Shown here in pieces: positions 33,278-43,900 of a DNA stretch of 51,746 nucleotides. The notes under the pieces are model-generated. The model saw only the letters and a program-made list of their open reading frames with translations, searched no databases and was not told the DNA's origin. Each line of letters opens with the position of its first letter. Within the stretch, counting starts at the first letter, position 1. Position numbers and translations under genes: made by a program. Source of the DNA: an uncultured Alistipes sp. (GTDB lineage: Bacteria > Bacteroidota > Bacteroidia > Bacteroidales > Rikenellaceae). The stretch lies in the NCBI GenBank assembly GCA_944320685.1, contig CALUIK010000007.1, forward strand, positions 1-51,746, given 5' to 3'.

Positions 33278-35758
33278 ATGAATATCGACACCCGATCATA
33301 CAGGAAGGCCGCAGGCGCAGCCGCCGCCATAGCACTCTTCTTCCTCATTGCGGCATTGTACTTCGCCCCGCAGTTCAGCGGCCAGACGCTCGTGCAGCAC
33401 GACGTACTGCAGTACGAGGGCATGTGCAAGGACATACTCGACAACCGCGAGGCCACGGGCGAAGACGCACAATGGACCAGCCGCATGTTCGGCGGCATGC
33501 CCGCGTTCCTGATAAACGTAAAGTATCCGGCACAGGCCGTCAAGGGCACCATAGGCAAAGTGGTCAAGATCGTCGACACGCCCGCCTCGTTCCTGTTCTT
33601 CGCGATGACAGCCATGTGGGTTGCGATGCTGCTCTTCGGGCTATCGCCGTGGGTGGGCCTGATAGCCGCCCTCGCATACGGATTCTCGACATACTTCATG
33701 CTCATCATAGGCGCCGGGCACATAACCAAGATGTGGGCGCTGGTCTACGCCCCGCTCATGATGGCGGGCGTATATTACACCCTGCGGCGCAACATGTGGG
33801 CCGGCGCCGCCCTTACGGCCCTCTTCACCTCGCTCGAGATAGGGGCCAACCACCCGCAGATTACATACTACTTCATGCTGGCAATGGCCGCCCTATGGAT
33901 CAGCGAGGGCATCGCCGCCATGCGCTCGAAGCGCGGACGCGACTTCGCCCGCCGTACGGCCCTGCTCATAGCGGCGGGAGCAGCGGCCGTGGGGTCCAAC
34001 TTCGCGCCCCTGTGGTATACGTGGCAGCATACGAAGGAGACCACGCGCGGCGGCTCGGAACTCGCGGTCGAAGGTGACCACGGCGACGAGGGCCTCGACC
34101 TGCAGTACGCCACGGCATGGAGCTACGGCAAGACCGAGACGCTCAACACCCTCGTGCCCGACCTCATGGGAGGCGCCTCGGACGACACATTCGCCGCCGA
34201 CGGCCCCGTAGCCGACGCTCTGCGCCCCTACGGCATGGAGCAGGCGGCACAATACATGCCCCGCTACTGGGGCGACCAGCCGTATACGGCAGGCCCCACA
34301 TACCTCGGCGCCGCGGTAATATTCCTCGCCATCACGGCCATGTTCCTGCTGCCAGGCCGGCAGCGGTGGTGGATCGCCGCCGCAACGCTCCTCACGCTCT
34401 TCATGGCATGGGGCGGCAACATGATGTGGTTCACCGAGCTGCTCATGCGCTGCCTGCCGGGCTACAACAAGTTCCGCACCGTATCAATGGCCCTCGTGGT
34501 GGCGCAGTGGACGCTGCCGCTTCTCGCGGCCCTCGGCACAGGCTTCGTGATAGAACGGAGGGCCGACGACAGGCGCCTCACACGCGCCGTGCTGCGTTCG
34601 GCGGCCATATGCGCCGCGCTGCTGCTCATACTCATCGCGGGAGGCCGTTCGCTCTTCGACTTCGGCATGCAGGACGACGGCGCCTCACTCACCGAACAGT
34701 TCCGCCAGATGCTGCTCGAACAGGGCGGCGAGGAGTATGTCCGTCAGGGCGCACACGAACAGATGGGATGGAGCGTGGCCGCGGCCATGGCCGACGAGCG
34801 TGCCGCCGTCATGCGCGCGGACGCTTGGCGCTCACTGCTCTTCATCGCGGCCGCCGCTGCGGCACTGCTGCTTTACATACGCCGCAAGGCCGTCAAGAGC
34901 GGCGCGGCGCTCTGCCTGATACTCACGGCGATCGCGGCTGCGGATCTCGTCGCGGTCGACACCCGCTACCTTTCGTGGAAAGATTTCGTCACACCCCGCG
35001 CGGCACGCATAACGCCCACTGAGGCCGACAAGCTGATCATGCAGGACAAGGACCCCGCGTATAGGGTGCTCAACACCTCTGTCTCGACATTCAACGACGC
35101 CACCACGTCATATTTCCACCGTTCGGTCGGAGGGTACCACGGCGCCAAACTGTCGCGCTACCAAGACATTATCGACCGCTACCTGTCGCAGGGGCATGAA
35201 GGGGTGCTCGACATGCTCAACGTACGCTACGTGATAGGCCCGTCGGCCACGGCCGAAGATGTAACCGCGCGGCAAACGGCGAACGGTGCGGCTTGGACAG
35301 TGCAAAGCGTCGTGCGCGCCGCCTCGCCCGAAGAGGAGATATCGCTCACGGGCTCCGTCGACACCAAGCGCGAAGCGGTAATGGCCGACGAATTCCTGCC
35401 CGAAAACTACAACTTCGCCGAGGGCAGCATAACCCTCGACGAGTACCGCCCCAACTACCTGCGCTACACCTCCCGCGCCGACGGCGACGCACTGGCGGTA
35501 TTCTCCGAAATATACACCCGCGACGGCTGGCACGCCTACATCGACGGCGAAGAGGTGCGGCCGCTGCGCGCCGACTACATACTGCGCGCGCTAGAACTGC
35601 CGGCAGGCGAACACACTGTCGAATGGCGCTACCGCGCACCACACTGGAGGGCGGTCGAAGCCGTAACGCTGGCATTCTCGCTGGCGGTGCTCGCGGCATT
35701 CATCGCAACCGTAATAATCAGCATACGAAATGAGAGACGACAAGCGACTGAGGCGTAA
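33278..35758 (+). CDS. YfhO-family membrane protein
   Basis: 826 residues. An N-terminal membrane segment is followed by an extracytoplasmic loop (QFSGQTLVQHDVLQYEGMCKD, a YfhO hallmark where the Asp lies in a glycosyltransferase-like loop), then about 11 further membrane segments to near residue 545 and a C-terminal soluble domain (TPTEADKLIMQDKD, YLRYTSRADGDALAVFSEIYTRDGWHAYIDG). YfhO proteins belong to the GT-C-like superfamily and in Firmicutes help glycosylate lipoteichoic acid; in Bacteroidetes the acceptor is unknown. The stop overlaps the ftsX start by 29 bases, indicating translational coupling. Confidence 0.87.
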   Translation: MNIDTRSYRKAAGAAAAIALFFLIAALYFAPQFSGQTLVQHDVLQYEGMCKDILDNREATGEDAQWTSRMFGGMPAFLINVKYPAQAVKGTIGKVVKIVDTPASFLFFAMTAMWVAMLLFGLSPWVGLIAALAYGFSTYFMLIIGAGHITKMWALVYAPLMMAGVYYTLRRNMWAGAALTALFTSLEIGANHPQITYYFMLAMAALWISEGIAAMRSKRGRDFARRTALLIAAGAAAVGSNFAPLWYTWQHTKETTRGGSELAVEGDHGDEGLDLQYATAWSYGKTETLNTLVPDLMGGASDDTFAADGPVADALRPYGMEQAAQYMPRYWGDQPYTAGPTYLGAAVIFLAITAMFLLPGRQRWWIAAATLLTLFMAWGGNMMWFTELLMRCLPGYNKFRTVSMALVVAQWTLPLLAALGTGFVIERRADDRRLTRAVLRSAAICAALLLILIAGGRSLFDFGMQDDGASLTEQFRQMLLEQGGEEYVRQGAHEQMGWSVAAAMADERAAVMRADAWRSLLFIAAAAAALLLYIRRKAVKSGAALCLILTAIAAADLVAVDTRYLSWKDFVTPRAARITPTEADKLIMQDKDPAYRVLNTSVSTFNDATTSYFHRSVGGYHGAKLSRYQDIIDRYLSQGHEGVLDMLNVRYVIGPSATAEDVTARQTANGAAWTVQSVVRAASPEEEISLTGSVDTKREAVMADEFLPENYNFAEGSITLDEYRPNYLRYTSRADGDALAVFSEIYTRDGWHAYIDGEEVRPLRADYILRALELPAGEHTVEWRYRAPHWRAVEAVTLAFSLAVLAAFIATVIISIRNERRQATEA

Positions 35759-36605
35759 GGTACGCCGTTCATATGTGGTATCGACGGTGAGCATCGCGCT
35801 GGTGCTCTTCCTCATGGGATCGGTGGGATACATGCTCGCCACGGCCCTGCAGACGGCACGCGACCTGCGCTGCGGCATAGCCTTGTCGGCCGAACTGGAC
35901 GACAATGTCGACGAGAGCGGCCGCGCCCGCATCGAGCAGCAGCTCATGGCCATCGACGGCGTTGTGGCCGTACGCTACTCCGACAAGGAAGAGAAGATCA
36001 ACGACGAGGAGTTCCGCCGCATGTTCGAGGCCGAGATCGAGGAGATCTTACAGGAAAACCCGTTACGCAACAGTTTCGAGGTGTCGGTATCGGCCGTCGA
36101 CCGCGCCTCGCTCGACGCCGCAGCCGACCGCATGGCCGCCATCGAGGGTGTCGTATACGTGGCCTACCCCGCCGCCACGATCGAACGCCTGCACTCCACC
36201 ATAACCAAGATAACGATCGTGCTCACGGCATTCGGTGGGGCGCTGCTAATAATATCGCTCATACTGCTCAACAACACGATACGCCTTGCGATATTCTCGC
36301 GCCGCTACCTGATCAACACCTTCAAGCTCGTAGGTGCGACCAAAGGCTATATCATGCGCCCCTTCCTCGGTGCCGCCGCCAAACAGGGTATCTGGGCCGG
36401 CATAGCGGCAAGCGCCCTCTTCGGCGGCTCGATAGCAGCACTCAGCGGCACCATGCCCGAAATCACGGCCCCGACCCAAATGGTGCAGATAGGCGCCACC
36501 ATCTGCGGCATGATCCTATGCGGCGTGATCATCTCACTGCTGTTCACGGCTTTCGCGGTAAACAAGTTCGTCAACATGAAGTCGAACAAGATCTACCTCT
36601 ACTGA
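35730..36605 (+). CDS. ftsX: Cell division protein FtsX-like ABC permease
   Basis: 291 residues with the FtsX topology: N-terminal membrane segment at about 17-38, an extracytoplasmic domain (ALSAELDDNVDESGRARIEQQL to VVYVAYPAATIERL), and three further segments. FtsX with FtsE links peptidoglycan hydrolases to the divisome. FtsE is not adjacent, which is normal in Bacteroidetes. The next genes normally expected after ftsX in this phylum (DUF3098, uppP, truB, queA) are found 7.8 kb further on, beyond the SusCD cassette. A strong terminator follows ftsX. Confidence 0.92.
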   Translation: MRDDKRLRRKVRRSYVVSTVSIALVLFLMGSVGYMLATALQTARDLRCGIALSAELDDNVDESGRARIEQQLMAIDGVVAVRYSDKEEKINDEEFRRMFEAEIEEILQENPLRNSFEVSVSAVDRASLDAAADRMAAIEGVVYVAYPAATIERLHSTITKITIVLTAFGGALLIISLILLNNTIRLAIFSRRYLINTFKLVGATKGYIMRPFLGAAAKQGIWAGIAASALFGGSIAALSGTMPEITAPTQMVQIGATICGMILCGVIISLLFTAFAVNKFVNMKSNKIYLY

Positions 36606-36674
36606 TCCGGCGCAGCCCTCCCTGCAAACGCCATCAGGCAAGCGGGCAGCCTGCCCACCTGCATGCAAACGCCA

Positions 36675-36716
36675 CGGCGGCGTGTCGGTATCCACCCGAC
36701 ACGCCGCCGATGTTTT
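36675..36716 (+). terminator. Rho-independent terminator after ftsX
   Basis: A perfect 14-bp stem (CGGCGGCGTGTCGG with CCGACACGCCGCCG) has a 7-base loop and is followed by ATGTTTTTC. Confidence 0.8.
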
Positions 36717-36860
36717 TCTTCCGTCCCGTACGTCCGCACACTGCATCACGACGGACGGATACATTCCCCGCATCGTCTCAATGCGGCAGCCCCACCCGCA
36801 GCACATGACACACCTGTTGCCCAGCCGCAGACACAAGCGCACAAGACGGGCGCCGAGGAC

Positions 36861-36892
36861 AAAAAAGCCCGCGCCCATAAAGGGCGCGGGCT
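36861..36892 (-). terminator. Terminator of the SusCD operon
   Basis: AGCCCGCGCCC and GGGCGCGGGCT form an 11-bp stem with a 5-base loop; on the minus strand a T5 run follows. It lies 19 bases after the last gene's stop. Confidence 0.85.
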
Positions 36893-36910
36893 CTGAAAAC
36901 AGGCCTAACA

Positions 36911-37657
36911 TCAGAGATTGAGCGCAGTCTCGCCCGAAATCTCCGTTTTATCCATCGACACCTCGGTGTAGTTGATCTCACCGGTGGTGGTCTTGTCCTT
37001 CAGCGAGGCAGGGAATACGGACAGCGTGTAGCTGAGCGTGTAGTCACGCCCGCTCGGAATCGCCACATCCTCGAACTCGAGGTCGAGGATGCCGCTCTTC
37101 AGGTCGGAATAATCCACCTCGACGGTGTAGCTGTCCGAGTAGGTGAAGCCGTCACCCGTGACCGTGAACTCCAAGTCACCGCCGAACATGGCCATTGCCC
37201 CCGAAACGCCTATAAAGCTGATGGTATACTTTCCATCCTCCTGCAGCGTAGCCGTACAGCGGGGATGGTCGATACCCTCGATCATCGACGAGGTGAAGAC
37301 GCTCTTGGTGATAGACGTCGGGATAGAGAGATTGCCGTGGGCGTCCATCGTATAGACCTTGAACTCGTACGAGGCCATCGTAAGGCCGTCGATATATAGT
37401 TCGTCGACAAGTTCCTCGGTCTCGATTATCTCTTCGGTCTCGCCGTAAACCACCCTTATACGCTTAGATATTTGGTCAACGGGGTTGGTCCACTGCAACA
37501 GCACGCGCTGGTTGCCGGCCGTAGCCTTGAGATCCGAAACCTTGCCCGAATATATCGATCCCGTAAGATAGTCCTTGTACAGTTCATCCATGTTGCTGCA
37601 CGATGAGACTCCGAGCGCCAGCAACAAAACACACATTACCAATTCAATACGTTTCAT
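36911..37657 (-). CDS. DUF4998-type surface lipoprotein
   Basis: 248 residues with lipoprotein signal and Cys20 (VSSCSN). The N-terminal pattern (LYKDYLTGSIYSGKVSDLKATAGNQRVLLQWTNPVD) matches DUF4998, a fibronectin-III-like family encoded in SusC/SusD loci. The rest is strand-rich. It is the last gene of the four-gene operon, 12 bp after its neighbour, and ends at the operon terminator. It probably takes part in glycan binding on the cell surface alongside SusD; this is inference from context. Confidence 0.82.
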   Translation of the reverse strand: MKRIELVMCVLLLALGVSSCSNMDELYKDYLTGSIYSGKVSDLKATAGNQRVLLQWTNPVDQISKRIRVVYGETEEIIETEELVDELYIDGLTMASYEFKVYTMDAHGNLSIPTSITKSVFTSSMIEGIDHPRCTATLQEDGKYTISFIGVSGAMAMFGGDLEFTVTGDGFTYSDSYTVEVDYSDLKSGILDLEFEDVAIPSGRDYTLSYTLSVFPASLKDKTTTGEINYTEVSMDKTEISGETALNL

Positions 37658-37669
37658 ACCTGATATTCT

Positions 37670-38944
37670 TTAGTTAGCCTCTTTTCCATAAAGCGTTATC
37701 TCCGACATACAGCCGATGGTTCCGTTGTCGAAATCCTTAACCGCCTTGAAACGCAGGTAACGGAACGGACGCGTGAACTGCGGGTCGTCGGGATATACCC
37801 AGAACTCGCTGCCCTCGGTGAATTCGAGCTTGGCCTCGGCCTCACCCGCGGGCTTGTTGAGAGTGTACTCGCCCACATACTCCCAGTCGTCGAGCACGCC
37901 GTCCGACGGATCGGGATCGTTGCTGATGTATATGTGGAACGTCTTGACCGAATATTTCGCCCACTGATACTGGTTACGCTGCCAGATACGCAGACGGCTG
38001 ATACATACCTCGCGGCCCAGATCGATGAAGTACGAGAAGGGATAGCTTACGCCCGAGTGGAAGTAGTTGAGCGAATACTGTACATCCTCGTCGTACATGC
38101 CGTCCCAGAACTTGGCTATACTGCCCTCGTAATTGGTCTCCTTGGCATTCTTCATGCTGTCCTTCGTATACATGGGCATGTACTCCTCGCAAGGGTGCTG
38201 GTCCTCCCACTGAGGCTCGCTGTAGTCCCAGTTGCTGCCGTAGAGGAGCTGGTCGCGCAGGAAGGTGAACTGGTCCTTCGAGAGCTCGTAGTCCTCCAGC
38301 GGAGTCATCGTACCGAAGTCCATCGTCTCGGTGGTGTTGCCGTAGCGGTCCTTGATATAGGCCGTAACAGTATAAGGTATGGCCTCCAGCTGGTTTATGA
38401 AGATACGGTCCTCGGGCAGGTTCGACGAATAGACCTTCAACGCCTCGCGGCCGTCATCGGTCTTGATGTTGACATAGATGTCGACAGCCTCCTCGAGGGG
38501 GTTCTCAAGCGTGATCACCAGCGCCGAGAAGCCCGGGTAGATGTTCAGCGTGCCGGCTATGGCCGTAACGTTGGGCTCCAGCGGCGTGACGCTGACCACA
38601 ACAGGGTCGGACTCGTTGGCGCTGTTGTCCACGGCATAGAGACGCACCTCGTAGGGGCGTACCGCCCCGAGACCGGAAATCATAAGGCTGTCGCAATAGA
38701 CCGAACTCGTACGCGAAATGGTCTGGCCGGCATCGGTCTCATACTCGGCACGCGCATAGAGGTAATCCTCGTCATCGGGGATCGTATAGCGGAAATATCC
38801 GCCCCCGTTGACGGGCGTGAACTCCACGTTCGAGAGCATTCCGGGCGGGACGGTATCCCGCAAACCATCGCTCTCGGTCTTGCAGCCCATAAAGCCTGCG
38901 GCAAACAGGGCCGCCATGATAACTATATGATATTTGGCTTTCAT
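37670..38944 (-). CDS. DUF4959/DUF5126/DUF5000 lipoprotein with discoidin-like domain
   Basis: 424 residues, lipoprotein Cys21 (FMGCKT). Three domains fit the known trio: an N-terminal Ig-like part (DTVPPGMLSNVEFTPVNGGG, DUF4959), a middle Ig-like part (about 120-225, DUF5126) and a C-terminal F5/8 type C (discoidin)-like domain (NAKETNYEGSIAKFWDGMYDE, FSYFIDLGREVCISRLRIWQRN, RYLRFKAVKDF, DUF5000). Such proteins occur in SusC/SusD operons and are thought to bind carbohydrate at the surface. It sits between SusD and DUF4998 genes in the same transcript. Confidence 0.85.
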   Translation of the reverse strand: MKAKYHIVIMAALFAAGFMGCKTESDGLRDTVPPGMLSNVEFTPVNGGGYFRYTIPDDEDYLYARAEYETDAGQTISRTSSVYCDSLMISGLGAVRPYEVRLYAVDNSANESDPVVVSVTPLEPNVTAIAGTLNIYPGFSALVITLENPLEEAVDIYVNIKTDDGREALKVYSSNLPEDRIFINQLEAIPYTVTAYIKDRYGNTTETMDFGTMTPLEDYELSKDQFTFLRDQLLYGSNWDYSEPQWEDQHPCEEYMPMYTKDSMKNAKETNYEGSIAKFWDGMYDEDVQYSLNYFHSGVSYPFSYFIDLGREVCISRLRIWQRNQYQWAKYSVKTFHIYISNDPDPSDGVLDDWEYVGEYTLNKPAGEAEAKLEFTEGSEFWVYPDDPQFTRPFRYLRFKAVKDFDNGTIGCMSEITLYGKEAN

Positions 38945-38979
38945 AACAATAATTTTTCAATCTCTGTTTTACCGATAAA

Positions 38980-40950
38980 CTAATATCCCGGATTCTGGTC
39001 CACCTTGGGATTCTTGTTGATCTCTTCGCTGGGGATAGGCATCAGATAGCTCTTCGGCGTGATCCACGTACGGGGCTGCCACGTCGTCAGCTGGTAGAAG
39101 CTCTCGGCCGTAGAGCCGTCGGGTGCGTTCCAGCCCTGAACCGACTTGTTGAAGAACTCGTCGCCGCGCTTCCAGCGGCAGATGTCGTAGAAGCTCTGGC
39201 CCTCGAACGAAAGCTCGATCATGCGCTCCGTGTGGATTATATCGCGCAGACCGTCCTGCGTCAGGTGCTTGCCCACGGTGTTCACAATCGAAGGATCGTT
39301 CCACACCTCCTCAATCGGGCGAAGCAGGCCGGCGCGCGCACGGACGGCATTGAGCTTGTCGTATACCGGCTGTCCGGGGCCGTAGTACTCGTTGTAACAC
39401 TCGGCATACATCAGGTAGAGGTCCGACAGACGGATCAGAGGATAGGGGAAGCTGACCACACGCTGCCATGAAGTACCGCGCGACTCGGGGTGCACGAACT
39501 TCTTGACGGCGATGCCTGTCCAGTAGTAGTCGGTAGCGCTGCCGCTGTTACGGCCGCCCGGCCACTCGCCGTAGCGCATCATGGGATATACGCGCGTGTC
39601 GTAGTCGCGCCAGATGCAACGGTCGACTGCTATCCATGCATAGAATCGAGGCTCGCGGTTCAGGTAGAGCTTGACGGTCTTCTCGCCCGGCTGCATGTAA
39701 CCCAGATGGTAGGTGTCGTCGGGAATGGTGGTGATGTCGAGACGGTGGTTGTAGTCGAAGGTCTTGTCCTCATCCACGGGCACACCGTTGCGCGTGTAGA
39801 ACAGCTCCGACATACGGAACGATGCCCCCAGCCACTGGAACGAGAATTTGCTGTTGTTGGGATCGTCCGGATCGCCGCGAAGGTTCGACGCCGCAGCGAT
39901 ACTGCTCGATGACGTATAGTAGATATTCGAATAGCCCCATATCACCTCGCTGTTCCACGGGTCGTTGATCGCAAAGCGCTTGTTGTAGCAGTACTTCATG
40001 ATCTCCGACTTGTCCCAGTCGTCCTGATCCCAGAACTTTACCTGCCCGTTGAACTCATAGAGGCTCTTGCCCTGGTCCTCGGCTGCCTTGATTGCTATCT
40101 CAACAGCATCCAGAGCCTCCTTCCACTTCTCCTTGTCATAGGCCTGCGGGAAATAGTGCTCGCCGGCGGCATTCTTGAAGTTGCTGTAGAACTCGCTATT
40201 GCCATTGAAGAAGGGGCTGGCGCGGTAGAGCAGTATCTTTGCCTTCAGAGCCTTTGCGACAACACGGTCGATCTGGCCGAGGAAAACCTCGCTTCGCGAG
40301 TTGTAGAGGTCCTCCTTCTCGTTGCCGTTCTCGTCATAGAGGACGTCGTCGATAAGACCCAGAATGTACTGGAAGCACTCCTCTACGGGCTTGCGCTCCT
40401 GACGGATCAGGTCTATGTCGTCATAGGGCTCGTAGTTCTTGTCGGCGATGATAATCGGGCCGTAGAGGCGAAGCAGGTAGAAGTGGTAGTATGCCTTGAG
40501 TATCTTCACCTGCGACATCCAGTCGATACGCTCCTCCTCCTGCATGTTGGGTATGTCGCCCAGTCCGTTGAGGAAGATGTTGCATATACGGATACCCTCG
40601 TAAAGGTCCTTTGCGCCGCCGGCGCCCGACCAGAATCCCAGAATGGGATCGGTCGCGTTGTTCCAGTCACGCATGAGTTTCGAACCGCGCGTGTACGTCC
40701 GCACGCCGGCCACACCGGCATCGAGACGGCCGATCCACTCGTCACCGGCAAGCGCCATCGACTGGTGGACACCCTCGATATCGGGCATGTAAGAGTAGCA
40801 GTCGGCCAATGCATTATAGGCCTTCTCCTTGGTTTCAAACAGGTTCGACAGTTCGACCGTATTGTCGGGTACTATATCGAGGTAGTTGCATCCGGCCATC
40901 GCCACAGAGGCCAATGCCGCCAATATCGTTGTTTTGAAATATCTTTTCAT
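38980..40950 (-). CDS. SusD/RagB-family surface glycan-binding lipoprotein
   Basis: 656 residues with lipoprotein signal, Cys21 (AMAGCNYLDIVPD), the usual SusD start. The TPR-like helical core is visible (NLFETKEKAYNALADCYSYMP, VKILKAYYHFYLLRLYGPI) with the SusD signature RLSDLYLMYAECYNEY and the C-terminal AVRARAGLLRP and ERMIELSFEGQSFYDICRWKRG. It forms the lid of the SusC transporter and captures a glycan or peptide at the cell surface. It lies 12 bp after the susC-like gene. The ligand cannot be read from sequence. Confidence 0.93.
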   Translation of the reverse strand: MKRYFKTTILAALASVAMAGCNYLDIVPDNTVELSNLFETKEKAYNALADCYSYMPDIEGVHQSMALAGDEWIGRLDAGVAGVRTYTRGSKLMRDWNNATDPILGFWSGAGGAKDLYEGIRICNIFLNGLGDIPNMQEEERIDWMSQVKILKAYYHFYLLRLYGPIIIADKNYEPYDDIDLIRQERKPVEECFQYILGLIDDVLYDENGNEKEDLYNSRSEVFLGQIDRVVAKALKAKILLYRASPFFNGNSEFYSNFKNAAGEHYFPQAYDKEKWKEALDAVEIAIKAAEDQGKSLYEFNGQVKFWDQDDWDKSEIMKYCYNKRFAINDPWNSEVIWGYSNIYYTSSSSIAAASNLRGDPDDPNNSKFSFQWLGASFRMSELFYTRNGVPVDEDKTFDYNHRLDITTIPDDTYHLGYMQPGEKTVKLYLNREPRFYAWIAVDRCIWRDYDTRVYPMMRYGEWPGGRNSGSATDYYWTGIAVKKFVHPESRGTSWQRVVSFPYPLIRLSDLYLMYAECYNEYYGPGQPVYDKLNAVRARAGLLRPIEEVWNDPSIVNTVGKHLTQDGLRDIIHTERMIELSFEGQSFYDICRWKRGDEFFNKSVQGWNAPDGSTAESFYQLTTWQPRTWITPKSYLMPIPSEEINKNPKVDQNPGY

Positions 40951-40962
40951 GTGTCTCGTGAT

Positions 40963-43900
40963 TTAGAAAGTGATCTGAAGGCCCAAACTGAAAACCCGCT
41001 GCAACGGATAACCCAAACCGTTGGTACCCATCTCGGGATCCCACAGGTCGAATTTCGAGATCTTGAAGAGGTTAAGGCCCGAGAAATAAACCCTGCAGCT
41101 CTGCAGCGGGGTCTTCTTCAGCAGGCGGTCGCTGAGAGAATATCCGAACTCAAGCGTCTTCATACGCAGGATGGCACCGTTGCGGATCCACCACGTAGAC
41201 TGCTGGGTGTTGTTGGCATTGGTCGAGGCCGACAGACGGGGCCAGAAGGCATCCGACACAGGGTTGTCGGGACTCCAGTGGTCGTCGGCGATGATCTGCA
41301 TGGCATTCTTGTAACCTACGAAGGGCGAGATCGAGCCGGCGTTGATGAAGAACGACACGCGGTCCTGGCCTTGGAAGAAGGCAGACAGGTCAAATCCCTT
41401 CCAGCCTACCGACAGACCGAAACCGTAGTTGATCTCGGGTGTGGTCGGGTAACCCAGAGGCACCTGGTCGTCGTCCGTGATCTGACCGTCGTTGTTGATA
41501 TCCTTGTACTTGATATCGCCGGCCTGTGTCGTGCCCCAGCTCTGCGTGGGCGAGTTGGCCACGTCGTCGGCGTCGATGAACAGACGCTCGGCAACATAAC
41601 CGAAGGCCTGGTTAACCGGATGGCCGACCTTCGTACGCCACGGGTACTTGTACTCGGGCTCCGACGCTACGACCAGTTCGCCGTGGGCGTAGGTGAAGTT
41701 GAAGCGGCCCGTAATATAGAGGTCCTTGTTGAAACTGTGCTTTATATCGATCGAGGCGTCGATACCGTTCGACTTGACCTCACCGAGGTTGCCGTACACG
41801 TTGGCGCTCATACCCATCGAGGGAGGCAGGTTCTGGCGCTCCATGTAGATGCGCGAACGGTACTCCGTAAAGTACTCGATCTGGATGTCGGCGAAATGCA
41901 GCAGGTTCATCTCGATACCCACGTTCTGCTTCTCCGATATCTCCCACTGGATGTTGGGATTGGCGTAGCGGTTGATCGAGAAGCCGTTGAACGCGTTGGT
42001 GAAGGTCTTGCCCCATCGGTAACCCGCTCCGCCGAAGGAGATATCCGACAGGAAGAAGAAACGGTCGGTAGCGCTGGCTATCTCGTCGTTACCCACGCGT
42101 CCCCACGAATACTTGAGCTTGAAAGTGGGCAGCACCTCGCGCAGGGGCTCCCAGAACTTCTCGCCCGAAATCATGTAACCCACGCCGATAGCGGGGAAGA
42201 GGCCCCAACGCTTCGAGCGGTCGAACTTCTCCGAACCGTTGTACGTGAGCGAGCCCTCGAACATGTAGCGTCCGTCGTACGAATAGGTAACACGCCCGCG
42301 GATACCCTGGTTGCGTGCCGGCAGCGTTGCCTGGATCGTGGCGCCGCCGCTGGTGTTCTTGTCCTCCTCCTGGGTGTAGATCACGACGGCACCCACGTTG
42401 TGCTTGTCGTTGAAGGTGCGGTTGTAGTGCAGGCCCAGCTCGTAGTAGGTCTTGCTGGTAGCCGTACGCGACGTTGCGGGATCGCCGAGCGTCTCGGTAC
42501 CCTCGTGCACACGCGAAAGAGTATAGGTGTCGTTCAACTCGTCGTAGCTCTCCAGAGCGTAGAGGTAGGGGTCGTACGAACGCTTGCTCTCGTATGATCC
42601 GTAGGTGGCGATCGACGCCTTGCCGCGGAACATGAGGCCGCGGGTCACGAAATCGAGGTCCTGCTCGGCCGTGAACTGCGAGATTATCGTATTGGTGAAA
42701 CCGTCCTTGTAACCCTTGACCATCTGGGCGTAGGGATTGGTCATCGAACCCGACGGGTCGATACCGAACAGGATGTGCTTCACGCCGGCAAACTCCTCGT
42801 CAGGCTCGTACATCATCGGGAACTCGACGGGGTTGCCGTTCATGACGTTGTTGAAGATGGTGGTGGCATCCTCCACGGGGCCCGTATAGTTCTCGAACAC
42901 CGAGTTCATGTTGACCTCCATGCGCGTGGTACGTGTCAAGTTGATGTTGACTTTGGCCATCAGGTTGAAGCGGTCGATGTCGATGTTGTTCTTGAAGTTG
43001 TTGGTGCGGTTCTCCTGCAGGATGCCGGTATCCTTGTCGTAGGTGACGGCCATGTAGTAACGCGCGACCTTGCCTCCGCCGTTGGCATTGAGCGTATAGT
43101 GCTGGTTGTAGGTCAGCTTCTTGAACATCTCGTTGTACCAGTCGATATTGGGATAGATCATGGGGTTGATGCCCGAGATCGTATTCTGTATCTTCTGGGC
43201 CGAGTAGCGGGGCGAGACGACAGGGTTGTCGTTGTACTGCGCCTCGTTGAACATGCGCATGTAGGTAATACCGTCCACCATCTCGGGCAGCTGTGTCGGC
43301 ATCGAGATCTTCGATTCGTGACGGAACGACACCGATAGCTTGCCTTCGCGGCCCTGCTTGGTGGTGACGGCGATAACGCCGTTTGCACCCTTCGAACCGT
43401 AGAGGGCGGCGGCCGTGGCATCCTTCAGAATCGAGAAATTCTCGATGTTGTCGGGCTCCACGTCGGCCAGGTCGTCGGCCGTAACCTCGAAACCGTCGAG
43501 CAGGATAAGCGGGCTTTGCGCGTAACCGAACGTGGTGACACCGCGGATGAAGAACTCGGCGTTGTCGCGGCCGGGCTCACCGCTGCGCTGGTACGAGATA
43601 AGGCCCGGGATACGCCCCGCCAGCGATGTGGTGAAGTTGCTCGACGGCACCTTCAGTTCCTTGGGATTGACCGCCTCGATAGAGGCTACGATAGACTCCT
43701 TCTTCTGTGTCGTGAATCCCGTTACCACGACATCTTCGATCACACCTGCGTCGACGGCCAGCTTGACCTCCAGATCGGTCTTGCCCTTAACGGCCACCTC
43801 CTGAGCGACGTAACCGACATAAGAGACCTCCAGAACGTCGGTCTCCTTGACCGAGAGCCCTCCGAATGTTCCGTCGGGATCGGTCATGACACCCGTCGTG

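Larger units (their letters stand above)
36606..36910. other. Intergenic stretch with two facing terminators
   Basis: No gene is seen. It contains the ftsX terminator (36675) and the SusCD operon terminator (36861), so the two convergent operons are well insulated. This is the left junction of the SusCD cassette; no direct repeat shared with the right junction (about 44.1-44.3 kb) was recognised. Confidence 0.5.

Noticed and set aside
40156..42597. Plus-strand open frame of 813 codons across the SusD and SusC genes
   Set aside because: It spans the boundary of two well-supported minus-strand genes and has low-complexity Val/Leu/Arg-rich content without any domain.
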